The notes under the pieces are model-generated. The model did not search any database. It was not told the DNA's origin and worked only from the letters and a program-made list of their open reading frames with translations. A program made the position numbers and the translations under genes. DNA of 64,000 bases from Rhizobium oryzicola (lineage in GTDB: Bacteria; Pseudomonadota; Alphaproteobacteria; Rhizobiales; Rhizobiaceae). Location: positions 124,001 through 188,000 of the forward strand of contig NZ_JAUKWQ010000008.1 of NCBI RefSeq assembly GCF_030504645.1, written 5' to 3'. Of the stretch, positions 8,483-17,472 are shown piece after piece. Numbering within the stretch: the first letter of the stretch is position 1; the number at the start of each line of letters is the position of its first letter.

Positions 8483-9681
8483 TGGCTGGCGACCTCCTCC
8501 GTCTTGCGCCCTTCCGACAATCGCACCGGCGCACCTTCACGCACGCGCTGCAGGCCCTCGGTCACCACGAAGTCGCCGGGCTTCACTGCGGCATCCACCA
8601 AAACGGAATCGGCATTGCGTTGAATGATGCGAACGCGCTGCTTGAACGACTTCGCTTCCCGCACATGCCACACGAAGGCGCCCTCGCCATCCCACTGCAC
8701 GGCCAGCGGATCGACGGCCGGAAAGGTATCGCCGGCAAAGCGCATCGACACATTGAAGGACATGCCCGCACGCAGCATGTCGCTGTCATTCTTGAGGCGG
8801 GCGCGCACACGGATCGTGCGGCTGGCGGGATCGACCCGGTTGTCCACCGCTTGAACGTCCCCCGTAAAGGTCTGCCCAGGCCGACCGATTGCGGTTGCCT
8901 CCACCGGCATGCCGGCATGAATGGATGTGGCAAAACGTTCCGGCGCCCAGAAATCAACCAGCAGGTCTGAGCGGTCATCAACCGTCACCACGCTTGTCTG
9001 GGTGGTGACGTTATCGCCGATATTGACGGCAACAATGCCTGCAATGCCATCAATCGGTGCGGCAATATCACGGCGCTTCAGATTGAGTTCGGCGGTGCTC
9101 AGGGCAAGCTTGGCGGCCTCCTCGGCGATCTGCGCATCCAGCGCCTCCAGCCGTGTGACCGATTGCAGATTGCGATAGGATGCCGACTTCTCCTTCGCAC
9201 TCCTCAGGGCGACTTGCGCCTTGTCACGTTCAATGCGCTGTTCCTCGCTGTCCAGACGCGCCAGCACATCCCCACGCCGCACCTTCTGCCCGGAAGACAC
9301 CAGGATCTCCGTGATCGTGCCGGAGGATTGCGGCATGACCACCACGGATTGGATCGCCTCGCCGCTGCCGATCGCGCTCAGGCGATCATTCACCGTGCCG
9401 GTGGTCACCTTTTCCGTCACGACAAGAGGCGAGCGATTTCCGCCGCCCTGCCCCTGCCCCTGTCCTTGCCCTTGACGGGCGGGGCTGGGCGAGCTGTTGC
9501 GTGCTGTCGTCACCGGTGCATCGGATAGAGGCAAGGCGGATGGATTGATATAGGCAACGACCCCGGCCGGAATTCCCATGCGCACCATGGCACGCGCCGC
9601 ATCGGGGCTGAGCGTGATCCATAGACACCCGCCCGCAAACAGGATTGCGACACTCAGCAGCAACTGCTTCCATATCCGCAT
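8479..9681 (-). CDS. RND efflux periplasmic adaptor (membrane fusion protein)
   Basis: This 400-residue adaptor links the RND pump to an outer-membrane channel. An N-terminal signal anchor (QLLLSVAILFAGGCLWI) is followed by a low-complexity Gly-Gln stretch. Next comes a barrel-sandwich lipoyl half (GTITEILVSSGQKVRRGDVLARLD), a short coiled-coil hairpin (EEQRIERDKAQVALRSAKEK onward), the second lipoyl half (APIDGIAGIVAVNIGDNV) and beta-barrel domains with VDPASRTIRVRARL. I use ATG 9681, seven bases after GGAG, over the TTG three bases earlier. The 240 bases to divergent uvrD hold no recognised operator, only a spaced AGAACA/TGTTCT inverted pair at 9874-9898. Confidence 0.92.
   Translation of the reverse strand: MRIWKQLLLSVAILFAGGCLWITLSPDAARAMVRMGIPAGVVAYINPSALPLSDAPVTTARNSSPSPARQGQGQGQGQGGGNRSPLVVTEKVTTGTVNDRLSAIGSGEAIQSVVVMPQSSGTITEILVSSGQKVRRGDVLARLDSEEQRIERDKAQVALRSAKEKSASYRNLQSVTRLEALDAQIAEEAAKLALSTAELNLKRRDIAAPIDGIAGIVAVNIGDNVTTQTSVVTVDDRSDLLVDFWAPERFATSIHAGMPVEATAIGRPGQTFTGDVQAVDNRVDPASRTIRVRARLKNDSDMLRAGMSFNVSMRFAGDTFPAVDPLAVQWDGEGAFVWHVREAKSFKQRVRIIQRNADSVLVDAAVKPGDFVVTEGLQRVREGAPVRLSEGRKTEEVASQ
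9446..9474. repeat. In-gene hexamer repeat encoding Gly-Gln tract
   Basis: About five imperfect hexamers of the type CCCCTG/CCCTTG encode a GQGQGQGQG tract in the linker after the signal anchor of the membrane-fusion protein. The units are six bases long, so gain or loss of one keeps the reading frame. Confidence 0.7.
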
Positions 9682-9921
9682 CAAGACACTCCAAGGGAAT
9701 AATCGGCCGAAGTATCAGGTTTTACGAAAATACACGCAATGCCGGATTGCTCACCTTGCTGAATTGTAACCTGACGATGTTTCACGGATGCGTGAACACC
9801 TGTGATAGGGCCGATTCAACGCGTCACACTCACACCGCCAATCCTTTGCGGCGATAGGTGCTGGAATAAAACCAGAACATACTCTATGGCCTTGTTCTTC
9901 CGGAATCACTAGATTGGTCGC

Positions 9922-12393
9922 ATGACGAACAGTTTCGACGACATTCCGTTCTTCGATGAAGAGCCGGAACACGCACCCCGCAAACCCACCGCTGCCGCAG
10001 CACCCGCCGCCGGTGGCGGGTTGGGCATTGCCGCGCGCGCCATGGCCGCCCGCGATCAATCCCGCGCGCCCGATTACCTCTCCGGCCTCAACCCGGAGCA
10101 GCGCGAGGCGGTGGAAAGCATTGAGGGGCCTGTGCTGGTGCTGGCCGGTGCCGGCACCGGCAAGACGCGTGTGCTGACCACCCGCATCGCGCATATTCTC
10201 GCGACAGGCCGCGCCTTCCCCAGCCAGATCCTGGCGGTGACCTTCACCAACAAGGCCGCCCGTGAGATGAAGGAACGCATCGGCGTACTCGTTGGCGGCG
10301 CCGTGGAGGGGATGCCCTGGCTTGGCACCTTCCACTCGATCGGCGTGAAGCTTCTGCGCCGCCACGCTGAGCTCGTCGGCCTGCGCTCGGATTTCACCAT
10401 TCTCGATACGGACGATGTGATCCGCCTGATCAAGCAGCTGATCCAGGCGGAAGGTCTGGATGACAAGCGCTGGCCCGCCCGCCAGTTTGCCGGCATGATC
10501 GACACCTGGAAGAACAAGGGCCTGACGCCCAAGGACATTCCGGAAGGCGATGCGCGTGCCTTCGCCAACGGCAAGGGCCGCGAGCTCTATGCCGCCTATC
10601 AGGCGCGCCTCAAGAGCCTCAACGCCTGCGACTTCGGCGATCTGCTGCTGCATCCAATCGACATTTTCCGCCGTTACGGGGATATCCTGAAGGATTATCA
10701 CCAGAAGTTCCGCTACATGCTGGTGGACGAGTATCAGGACACCAACACCGCCCAGTACATGTGGCTGCGGCTGCTCGCACAGCGGCCGAAGGATGTGCCG
10801 CAGAATGTCTGCTGCGTGGGTGACGACGACCAGTCCATCTATGGCTGGCGCGGCGCGGAGGTGGATAACATCCTGCGTTTTGAGAAGGATTTTCCGGGCG
10901 CCAAGGTCATCCGTCTGGAGCGGAACTATCGCTCCACCGAGCATATTCTCGGCGCTGCAGGCCACCTGATCGCCCACAACGAAGGCCGTCTCGGCAAGAC
11001 GCTTTTCACCGAGCGCACCAGTCCCGATGACGAAAAGGTGATCGTGCACGCCGCCTGGGATTCCGAAGAGGAAGCCCGCGCGGTCGGCGAGGAAATCGAG
11101 CAGCTTCAGCGCAACAAGCATAATCTGAACGACATGGCGATCCTGGTGCGCGCCTCGTTCCAGATGCGCGAGTTCGAAGATCGCTTCGTCACGCTCGGCC
11201 TCAACTACCGTGTCGTCGGCGGCCCGCGCTTCTACGAGCGCCTCGAAATCCGCGATGCCATGGCCTACTTCCGTCTCGTCTGTCAGCCGGCGGATGATCT
11301 CGCCTTCGAGCGCATCGTCAACACGCCGAAGCGGGGCCTAGGCGATACCACAATCCGCACGCTGCATGATTATGCCCGCGCCCGCGATGTACCCATGCTG
11401 GCCGGTGCCGCCGACCTGATCGAGACGGACGAGCTGAAGCCGAAGGCGCGCAAGGCGCTGTTCGACGTGATTCAAAGTTTCAAGAGATGGTCGGAACTGC
11501 TTGAAACGACTCCGCATACGGAGCTTGCCGAACAGATCCTCGAAGAGTCCGGCTACACCGACATGTGGAAGAACGACAAGTCGGCGGAAGCACCGGGACG
11601 GCTGGAAAACCTGAAGGAACTCATCCGCTCGATGGAGGCCTTCGAGAGCATGCGCGGCTTCCTGGAGCACGTCTCGCTGGTCATGGATGCCGAGCAGAAC
11701 GAAGACATGGATGCCGTCTCCATCATGACGCTGCATTCGGCCAAGGGCCTGGAGTTCGAAACCGTCTTCCTACCCGGCTGGGAAGAAGGCTTGTTTCCGC
11801 ACCAGCGCGCGCTGGATGAAGGCGGACGCTCAGGCCTGGAAGAGGAACGCCGGCTTGCCTATGTCGGCATTACCCGTGCGAAACGCCGCTGCCACATCTG
11901 GTTCGTCTCCAACCGTCGCATCCATGGCCTTTGGCAATCCACCATGCCGTCCCGCTTTCTGGATGAACTGCCCGCCGCCCATGTGGATGTGGCCGAAAGC
12001 GAGAGCAGCTATGGCGGCTATGGTCGCGGCGGCTACGGCCAGTCGCGCTTCGACCGTGCCGATCCCTTTGCCAATTCCTATTCGACACCGGGCTGGAAGC
12101 GTGCCCAGGCCAACAAGACCGATGCCACCCGCGACAATTGGGGCAGCCGCTCCGGCCACGCGGTGGAACGGATCGGCTATGGCGAAAGCGGCCCGCGCAC
12201 CAAGACGATCGACGGCGAACTGGTGGCAAAATCCGTTGCCTCCACGCCCTCGAAATTCTCCGTGGGCGACCGCGTGTTCCACATCAAGTTCGGCAATGGC
12301 AATGTCTCGTCCATCGAAGGCAACAAGCTGACCATCGATTTCGACAAGGCGGGCCAGAAGCGCGTGCTAGACGGATTTGTGGAGAAGGCGTGA
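9922..12393 (+). CDS. uvrD: UvrD/Rep-family superfamily 1 DNA helicase
   Basis: This 823-residue 3'-5' helicase acts in nucleotide-excision or mismatch repair. Motif order is complete: Q-motif LNPEQREAV, Walker A GAGTGKT (residues 76-82), FTNKAAREM (Ia), VDEYQDTN (II), GDDDQSIYGWRGA (III), ERNYRS (IV), VSIMTLHSAKGLEF (V) and RLAYVGITRAK (VI). A 50-residue Ala/Pro-rich head precedes the core. The C-terminus has a Gly/Tyr-rich linker (GGYGRGGYGQ) and then a conserved beta domain ending FDKAGQKRVLDGFVEKA, as in UvrD/PcrA proteins that bind RNA polymerase. No clear ribosome site precedes ATG 9922. The stop overlaps the next gene's GTG start. The symbol could equally be pcrA. Confidence 0.93.
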   Translation: MTNSFDDIPFFDEEPEHAPRKPTAAAAPAAGGGLGIAARAMAARDQSRAPDYLSGLNPEQREAVESIEGPVLVLAGAGTGKTRVLTTRIAHILATGRAFPSQILAVTFTNKAAREMKERIGVLVGGAVEGMPWLGTFHSIGVKLLRRHAELVGLRSDFTILDTDDVIRLIKQLIQAEGLDDKRWPARQFAGMIDTWKNKGLTPKDIPEGDARAFANGKGRELYAAYQARLKSLNACDFGDLLLHPIDIFRRYGDILKDYHQKFRYMLVDEYQDTNTAQYMWLRLLAQRPKDVPQNVCCVGDDDQSIYGWRGAEVDNILRFEKDFPGAKVIRLERNYRSTEHILGAAGHLIAHNEGRLGKTLFTERTSPDDEKVIVHAAWDSEEEARAVGEEIEQLQRNKHNLNDMAILVRASFQMREFEDRFVTLGLNYRVVGGPRFYERLEIRDAMAYFRLVCQPADDLAFERIVNTPKRGLGDTTIRTLHDYARARDVPMLAGAADLIETDELKPKARKALFDVIQSFKRWSELLETTPHTELAEQILEESGYTDMWKNDKSAEAPGRLENLKELIRSMEAFESMRGFLEHVSLVMDAEQNEDMDAVSIMTLHSAKGLEFETVFLPGWEEGLFPHQRALDEGGRSGLEEERRLAYVGITRAKRRCHIWFVSNRRIHGLWQSTMPSRFLDELPAAHVDVAESESSYGGYGRGGYGQSRFDRADPFANSYSTPGWKRAQANKTDATRDNWGSRSGHAVERIGYGESGPRTKTIDGELVAKSVASTPSKFSVGDRVFHIKFGNGNVSSIEGNKLTIDFDKAGQKRVLDGFVEKA

Positions 12394-13547
12394 GCGCTCG
12401 GATGCCCATGACCGAAAGCGACCTCTCCGACATCACCCTCTGGCGGCGCAAGCTGCATCAGATGCCGGAAGTGTCGGGCGAAGAGCATGACACGGCGGCT
12501 GAAGTGGTGCGGTTTCTGCAAACGACCGCACCGGATGATATCGTAACGGGCCTTGGCGGTACCGGCGTTGCCGCCGTTTTCGAAAGCGAGACGCCGGGGC
12601 CGACCGTCCTCATCCGCGCCGAACTGGACGCGCTGCCGATTGCGGAAATCTCCGACCTGCCGCATCGCTCGCGGATCGAAGGCAAAGGCCATATGTGCGG
12701 CCATGACGGCCACATGGCCACACTCGTCGCCGTTGCGAAGGCGCTTCAGAAGGAGCGCCCCAAAAGCGGTCGCGTTATCCTGCTGTTCCAGCCGGCGGAG
12801 GAAAATGGTGCGGGCGCTGCCGCCGTGCTGGCGGACCCGGCCTTTGAGCGACTGACGCCGGACTATGCCTTTTCGCTGCACAATATGCCGGGCCTGCCGC
12901 TCGGGTTCAGCTGGATGAAATCTGGTCCTGCCAATTGCGCATCCTGCGGCTTGAAGATTTCGCTGACCGGCAAGACGGCGCATGCCTCCCTGCCGGAAAG
13001 CGGCATATCCCCCGCACCCGCTCTTGCCGAGCTCATTCCAGCGCTGACCGGTCTGCGGTCTGGCAGCATCGAAAACGGGGATCTGATTCTCGCCACGATC
13101 ACGCACGTCACCTTGGGCGAGGCCGCCTTCGGCATCGCGCCGGGTGCGGGCGAACTCTGGGTAACGCTGCGAACGGTGACGGATAGCTCAATGAGCGCGC
13201 TCCGCGCTAAGGCGGAAGAACTGGCCCGCACATCGGCGGCACGTCACGGCCTCTCAGTCAGCTTTTCCTATCACGACGAGTTCCGCCATTGCTGGAACGA
13301 TGAGGAAGCGACAGCCCTGATTCAGCAGGCTTTGGATCAGGAAAGCCTGCCCCATGAGGCAGGCCAGATTTTTAGGGCATCGGAGGATTTTGGCCGCTTC
13401 GGCGACGTCGCAAAGTCGGCCATGTTCTTTCTGGGCGCAGGAGAAAACCACCCTGCCCTGCACAATCCGGATTACGATTTTCCGGATGTCTTGATCCCGA
13501 TCGGATCAAGGGTCTTCCTGCGGCTCGTCAGGAACGTGCTTGGCTGA
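12390..13547 (+). CDS. M20-family metal-dependent amidohydrolase
   Basis: This 385-residue protein is of the IAA-amino acid/hippurate hydrolase type in peptidase family M20D. It should split an amide bond of an N-acyl amino acid, using a two-metal centre. The motifs GHMCGHDGHMATLV (metal Cys/His) and LFQPAEENGAGA (catalytic Glu pair) are present, and FRASEDFGRF supplies the late metal-site region. The dimerisation domain starts near LKISLTGKTAHAS. GTG 12390 overlaps the uvrD stop (GTGA), with GGAG five bases upstream; ATG 12402 or 12408 are alternatives. Coupling to uvrD is by position only and suggests no shared function. Confidence 0.88.
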   Translation: MSARMPMTESDLSDITLWRRKLHQMPEVSGEEHDTAAEVVRFLQTTAPDDIVTGLGGTGVAAVFESETPGPTVLIRAELDALPIAEISDLPHRSRIEGKGHMCGHDGHMATLVAVAKALQKERPKSGRVILLFQPAEENGAGAAAVLADPAFERLTPDYAFSLHNMPGLPLGFSWMKSGPANCASCGLKISLTGKTAHASLPESGISPAPALAELIPALTGLRSGSIENGDLILATITHVTLGEAAFGIAPGAGELWVTLRTVTDSSMSALRAKAEELARTSAARHGLSVSFSYHDEFRHCWNDEEATALIQQALDQESLPHEAGQIFRASEDFGRFGDVAKSAMFFLGAGENHPALHNPDYDFPDVLIPIGSRVFLRLVRNVLG

Positions 13548-13556
13548 GGAAGATCC

Positions 13557-14954
13557 TCAGCCATCCCGCTTCAGGTAGTCGACGAGCGTGCGGCGCGGAC
13601 CGTTATCGGATGCGCTTTCGGCATTGCGGCTGCCACCATCGCTCTTGACGGAAATGGCCGGGATACGACCGTCATGGCGAGCAACGATGACCATATGGGT
13701 GATTTCGCCGCGCTGGAAGGCTTTCAGGAAGCGCGGGTAATCGGCAAAAGCCACACAACCATGGGAATCGCCGCGATTGCGCAACAGGAAGCTGTGCGCC
13801 AGAAGACCGGTGCGGCCCTGCGGCGCGCGACCATCAACCGGCGTCAGGCGAATTGCAGCCACGCCATGGAAAAGCGATTCGCGCATGGAAAGCTTGTAGG
13901 TGCCGGGTGGGGTCGGTCCGCGCATCTTCACATGCGTGAACTTCGGGTTGTCGCGCATTTCGCCAATGCCGGAATGCGCCTCCATCTTTTCACCGTTCGG
14001 CATATGCACGACGCCGGCGGAAATATCATAGACCGCAATCCTGGTGCCGCCATTGCCGCGATCTGGCCACGGCACGCTACGCGCGGTGCTCTTGATCGGG
14101 TTTTCAGGACGCGCGAATGCAAGTGCCGTCGGCTTTTCGTCTTCCTCGTCGTCCTCATCCTTCGCGGCAACCGGCGGCTTGGCCACCTGGGTCGGCTTTG
14201 CAGGCTGCGCCCGCTCGGCAGAAGGCGCGATCGCCATCGCGAGCGCATTGGCAGGCGGACGACGGATCGGCAACGGCCCCGCCATCGGCAGGCCTTCATC
14301 TTCGGCCTGGCCAAGCGCCTGCTTCACGGCAGCTTCGGCTGGTGTTTCCAAGGCCGCAACTTGCACGCCATCATCAGCAGCGTCGTCAGCGTCATCCTGA
14401 TCGTTCCAGGCCATCTGGGTCGCAGGTGCGACCAGAACCGTATCATTGAGCGCAGCGGACAGGGTTGACTTCAATTGCTCTGTGGCAGGGCGCTTTGCGG
14501 CGAGCGCTGCAAAAAGTTCCGTCTGCTTCGCCAGCTCCGCTTCCTGAAGCGCGTTGGCAACATTGCTCTTCACTTCGTCCACATGCGGACGGCTGGCGGC
14601 GAGCTGTGCGAACTGGGCCCCCTCAAGGCGACCGCTCTTATTATCAGGGCCGCCAGAAATGCGCTGAAACTTGTTCACGCGGATCAGGCGGTCGGCTTGG
14701 GAAGTGGAAGCAAGTAGATGCGGCTTCTGTATTTGCGTCACCACGCCGAGGCGCGCCTGCAGCGACATGGGCGCTGCCTGATTGGGCGCCATCGTCTGCA
14801 CTGTCGCAAAAGCGCCGATCATCCAGGCACCGACGGCAAAGCCTGCGCCCAAAACGGCGGAAACAGTAAATATCGGGGCCTTGCGGGAGATTGCATTACC
14901 GTTTCGGCGGGAACGCGATGGGACGGACATGCCCGTCGAAAATGCCAATGCCAT
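13557..14954 (-). CDS. DUF2778 / Tlde1-like L,D-transpeptidase-related protein
   Basis: This 465-residue envelope protein has an N-terminal membrane anchor (residues about 28-50, TVSAVLGAGFAVGAWMIGAF). A long disordered middle follows (about 60-290), rich in Ala, Pro, Gln and an acidic DEDDEEDE run. The C-terminal domain has TPPGTYKLSMRES and the His...Ser-His-Gly-Cys catalytic pattern (AHSFLLRNRGDSHGCVAF). That pattern matches the YkuD-related Tlde1/DUF2778 domain, whose members act on peptidoglycan tetrapeptides. Here it is probably a housekeeping wall enzyme, since no secretion-system gene is near. It converges on the M20 gene, ten bases away. A second ATG lies at 14930. Confidence 0.8.
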   Translation of the reverse strand: MALAFSTGMSVPSRSRRNGNAISRKAPIFTVSAVLGAGFAVGAWMIGAFATVQTMAPNQAAPMSLQARLGVVTQIQKPHLLASTSQADRLIRVNKFQRISGGPDNKSGRLEGAQFAQLAASRPHVDEVKSNVANALQEAELAKQTELFAALAAKRPATEQLKSTLSAALNDTVLVAPATQMAWNDQDDADDAADDGVQVAALETPAEAAVKQALGQAEDEGLPMAGPLPIRRPPANALAMAIAPSAERAQPAKPTQVAKPPVAAKDEDDEEDEKPTALAFARPENPIKSTARSVPWPDRGNGGTRIAVYDISAGVVHMPNGEKMEAHSGIGEMRDNPKFTHVKMRGPTPPGTYKLSMRESLFHGVAAIRLTPVDGRAPQGRTGLLAHSFLLRNRGDSHGCVAFADYPRFLKAFQRGEITHMVIVARHDGRIPAISVKSDGGSRNAESASDNGPRRTLVDYLKRDG

Positions 14955-15334
14955 GATACGCGCTACCCTTTACCCGTTAACCCGACCCAACGTCGCTGGC
15001 AAAGCAACGCCGGCCTGTACACGAACTCCAAAGCCAAGCCGACCGATGAGCGGTCGCATGGCAAAACATGCTCCGGGTAAGAATGCCTAAATATGGTAAC
15101 CAATTTCTTTACGATGTCCCCGCCTAATGCAAGTCTTGCTCAGCTAAGGGCGCTTGAGCCTTGCAAAACCACATTAATTCCGTTTGCCACGGGAACCCTT
15201 GCGATGGATCAAGCCCGCAGGGCGTGGCGCACGGGTGGCATTATTAACACATCTTGCCAGAAATTTAACTGAAATGTGGCGCAGCGACGGCAGATAGAAA
15301 TTCTGCCGTCGGGAACAACTTTAAAGGAGTCTCT
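14955..15334. other. Intergenic stretch without a gene
   Basis: These 380 bases lie between the start of the DUF2778 gene and the end of the YeeE-family gene, and are visibly more AT-rich than their neighbours. I see no coding frame with a ribosome site. They hold the promoter region of the DUF2778 gene and a strong hairpin at 15285-15311. Confidence 0.6.
15285..15311 (-). terminator. Hairpin downstream of YeeE-family gene, terminator-like
   Basis: A perfect 10-bp stem (CGACGGCAGA / TCTGCCGTCG) with a 7-base loop starts 24 bases after the stop of the minus-strand transporter gene. No U-tract follows on the minus strand, so it may be an RNA-stabilising or Rho-associated stem and not a true intrinsic terminator. 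Confidence 0.45.
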
Positions 15335-16561
15335 TCAGCCGTCGATGCGGCGGATTACGCTACGTTCGAAGAAGAACCAGGGGCGCAGCTTTACACCGAT
15401 CACATTTCCGGCAAATGCTGCCACCGCCCAGAGGTAACCATGCAGGCTGCCCGAGGCGATCCCGGAGAAATAAGCGCCAATATTGCAGCCATAAGCAATG
15501 CGGGCGCCATAGCCGAGCAGCAAGCCGCCGACCACAGCCGCCAGCACGGACCGCAACGGAATGTCGAAAGACGGTGCGAAGCGTCCGGCGAGCGCGGCAG
15601 CTAACATGGCGCCGGCAATGATACCGAAATCCATGACCGAGGTTACATCGGCAAACACGCTTTGCGCCAACGCCTTGGCGTTGGCCGGCGTCTGCCAATA
15701 GGCCCACTGGGCAGGATCGATACCAATCACTTGCGCACCTTTGGCGCCCCACAATGCGAAGGCAGATGTGATGCCCCAGGGACGCCCGGCAATTGCCAGG
15801 GTCGCAAAGTTCAGGATGACCAGCGCCACGGCACCGGCCACCAGCGGCCACGGCCCGCGCAAATAGCGCTCGAGCCCGTGGCGGCGCGATTCCGGCTCCT
15901 GTTCCAGCACGCCATAGCGGCGCTTCTCCACATAGACAGTCAATGCGGCAATAGCCGCAAAAATAACCAGAGAAACGGCAATGCCACCAAACGCACCGAA
16001 GGTCTGAAACAGTGCCGTCGGCGGCAGCGATGGGAGGCTGACCCACCAGTTGAAATGGATGGTACCCAGCAGAGAGCCCACAATGAAGAAGAACAAGGTC
16101 ACGAGCATGCGCGCATTGCCTCCACCGGCGGTAAACAGCGTGCCGGAGGCGCAGCCGCCGCCGAGCTGCATGCCAATACCGAACATGAAGGCGCCGGCAA
16201 GCACACCGACGCCAGCAGGCGAAATGTTGCCGCGCACTTCATGGCCAAACAAGGTGCCAGTTGCGAGCGGCGGGAAGAACAGGATGACGGCAAGCGCCAG
16301 CAGGAACATCTGCACGCGAAGCCCCCGCCCCCTGCCTTCCGAGATGAAAACGCGCCAGGCAGACGTAAAGCCGAAGGCAGCGTGGTAAAGCGAGATACCG
16401 AGGCCGCCGCCGATCAGAAAGAGAGCGCCCTGTGCCGGCCCATAGACGGCACCGAGCGCGAGGGTGCCGACCACGAGAACGATCAGAGCTCCAAGCCCTG
16501 GAACGCCCAAGGGCGGCAGACTGGAGCGTTGGGGCTCCTCTGCAGTTTGCGCAATAGACAT
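15335..16561 (-). CDS. YeeE/YedE-family (TsuA-like) sulfur-compound transporter
   Basis: This 408-residue polytopic membrane protein has about ten hydrophobic segments in two homologous halves. Each half carries a conserved cysteine motif: GGGCASGTLF in the first and AYGCNIGAYFSG in the second. Those cysteines are how TsuA/YeeE channels pass thiosulfate, so uptake of thiosulfate or a related sulfur anion is likely. The ATG at 16561 has AAGGAG nine bases upstream. No TsuB/YeeD sulfurtransferase partner is adjacent, so the downstream step must be elsewhere. It is divergent from pncA, with 181 bases between them. Confidence 0.87.
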   Translation of the reverse strand: MSIAQTAEEPQRSSLPPLGVPGLGALIVLVVGTLALGAVYGPAQGALFLIGGGLGISLYHAAFGFTSAWRVFISEGRGRGLRVQMFLLALAVILFFPPLATGTLFGHEVRGNISPAGVGVLAGAFMFGIGMQLGGGCASGTLFTAGGGNARMLVTLFFFIVGSLLGTIHFNWWVSLPSLPPTALFQTFGAFGGIAVSLVIFAAIAALTVYVEKRRYGVLEQEPESRRHGLERYLRGPWPLVAGAVALVILNFATLAIAGRPWGITSAFALWGAKGAQVIGIDPAQWAYWQTPANAKALAQSVFADVTSVMDFGIIAGAMLAAALAGRFAPSFDIPLRSVLAAVVGGLLLGYGARIAYGCNIGAYFSGIASGSLHGYLWAVAAFAGNVIGVKLRPWFFFERSVIRRIDG

Positions 16562-16742
16562 GAAAAATCTCCTTGAAGTAGCAAGGATTTATGTCACGTC
16601 ACGATCAACGGCGAGAAATGACTTTCCAACCTTGGCGCTCGGAATAGATTTCTGTTCCCTTCCTATTGTTCGGCGCTTGTATCCGCTGCTGCCACTTGGC
16701 ATGCTTTATATGTTGAAGAAGCACATTGAGGAGTAAGCAGCG

Positions 16743-17369
16743 ATGAAGGCATTGCTTTTGATCGACATTCAAAACGGCTTTTGCCCCGGCGGCAATCTGC
16801 CGGTGCCGGATGGCGATGCCATCGTGCCGATCGCCAATGCCCTGATCGAAAATGGCAGCTATGACGTCATCGTCGCCTCGCAGGACTGGCACCCTGCAAA
16901 CCACGGCAGCTTTGCCTCCCAGCATCCGGGGTCCAAGCCGTTTGACATGGGCACCCTGTCTGGTCAGCCGCAGGTGCTTTGGCCGGATCATTGCGTGCAG
17001 GGTACGCCCGACGCCGATTTCCATCCGGACCTGAACACGGATGCAATAGATTACATCCAGCAGAAGGGGGAGAACCCCGCCGTCGATAGTTACTCGGCTT
17101 TCCGAGACAATGACCAGGCCGCCATAACCGGCCTTGCGGGGTATTTGCGTGCGCAGCAGGTGACGGAGCTGGATATCTGTGGGCTAGCGACGGATTATTG
17201 CGTCAAGTTTTCCGCGCTCGATGCTGTCTCCATGCTGCCGGGCGTCAAGGTTTGCTTCATCGAGGATGCCAGCCGCGGCATCGATCCGGCCGGTGTTCGC
17301 GCCGCGATCGAGGAAATGCGCGCAAGCGGCATTGCGATCGTCAAATCGTCACAGATACTCGCCGACTGA
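16743..17369 (+). CDS. pncA: Nicotinamidase
   Basis: This 208-residue enzyme deamidates nicotinamide to nicotinate for NAD salvage. The catalytic triad is visible as Asp8 (LLIDIQNGF), Lys108 (QQKGENPAVDSYSAF) and Cys153 (GLATDYCVKFSALDA). The metal site of the PncA subgroup is present as Asp48 and His50 (SQDWHPANH) and His83 (WPDHCVQGT). GAGGAG lies about 8 bases before ATG 16743. The length is that of E. coli PncA. It stands alone between the divergent sulfur transporter and azlC. Confidence 0.95.
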   Translation: MKALLLIDIQNGFCPGGNLPVPDGDAIVPIANALIENGSYDVIVASQDWHPANHGSFASQHPGSKPFDMGTLSGQPQVLWPDHCVQGTPDADFHPDLNTDAIDYIQQKGENPAVDSYSAFRDNDQAAITGLAGYLRAQQVTELDICGLATDYCVKFSALDAVSMLPGVKVCFIEDASRGIDPAGVRAAIEEMRASGIAIVKSSQILAD

Positions 17370-17472
17370 ACCTCTTTCAAAAATTTCAATAGATCTATCA
17401 GCTTAACGCGATTGTGCGCGGATCGTTTGCAGCTTATCACACGCGCACATCAAGAAATATCAGGATAGCCTC

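Noticed and set aside
9874-9898. AGAACA...TGTTCT inverted pair upstream of uvrD as a LexA site
   Set aside because: Alphaproteobacterial LexA binds direct GTTC-N7-GTTC repeats; this is inverted with a 13-base gap, so it does not fit.
17385-17397. ATAGATCTAT palindrome between pncA and azlC
   Set aside because: It is short, AT-rich and has no partner site or consensus that I know; chance is likely.
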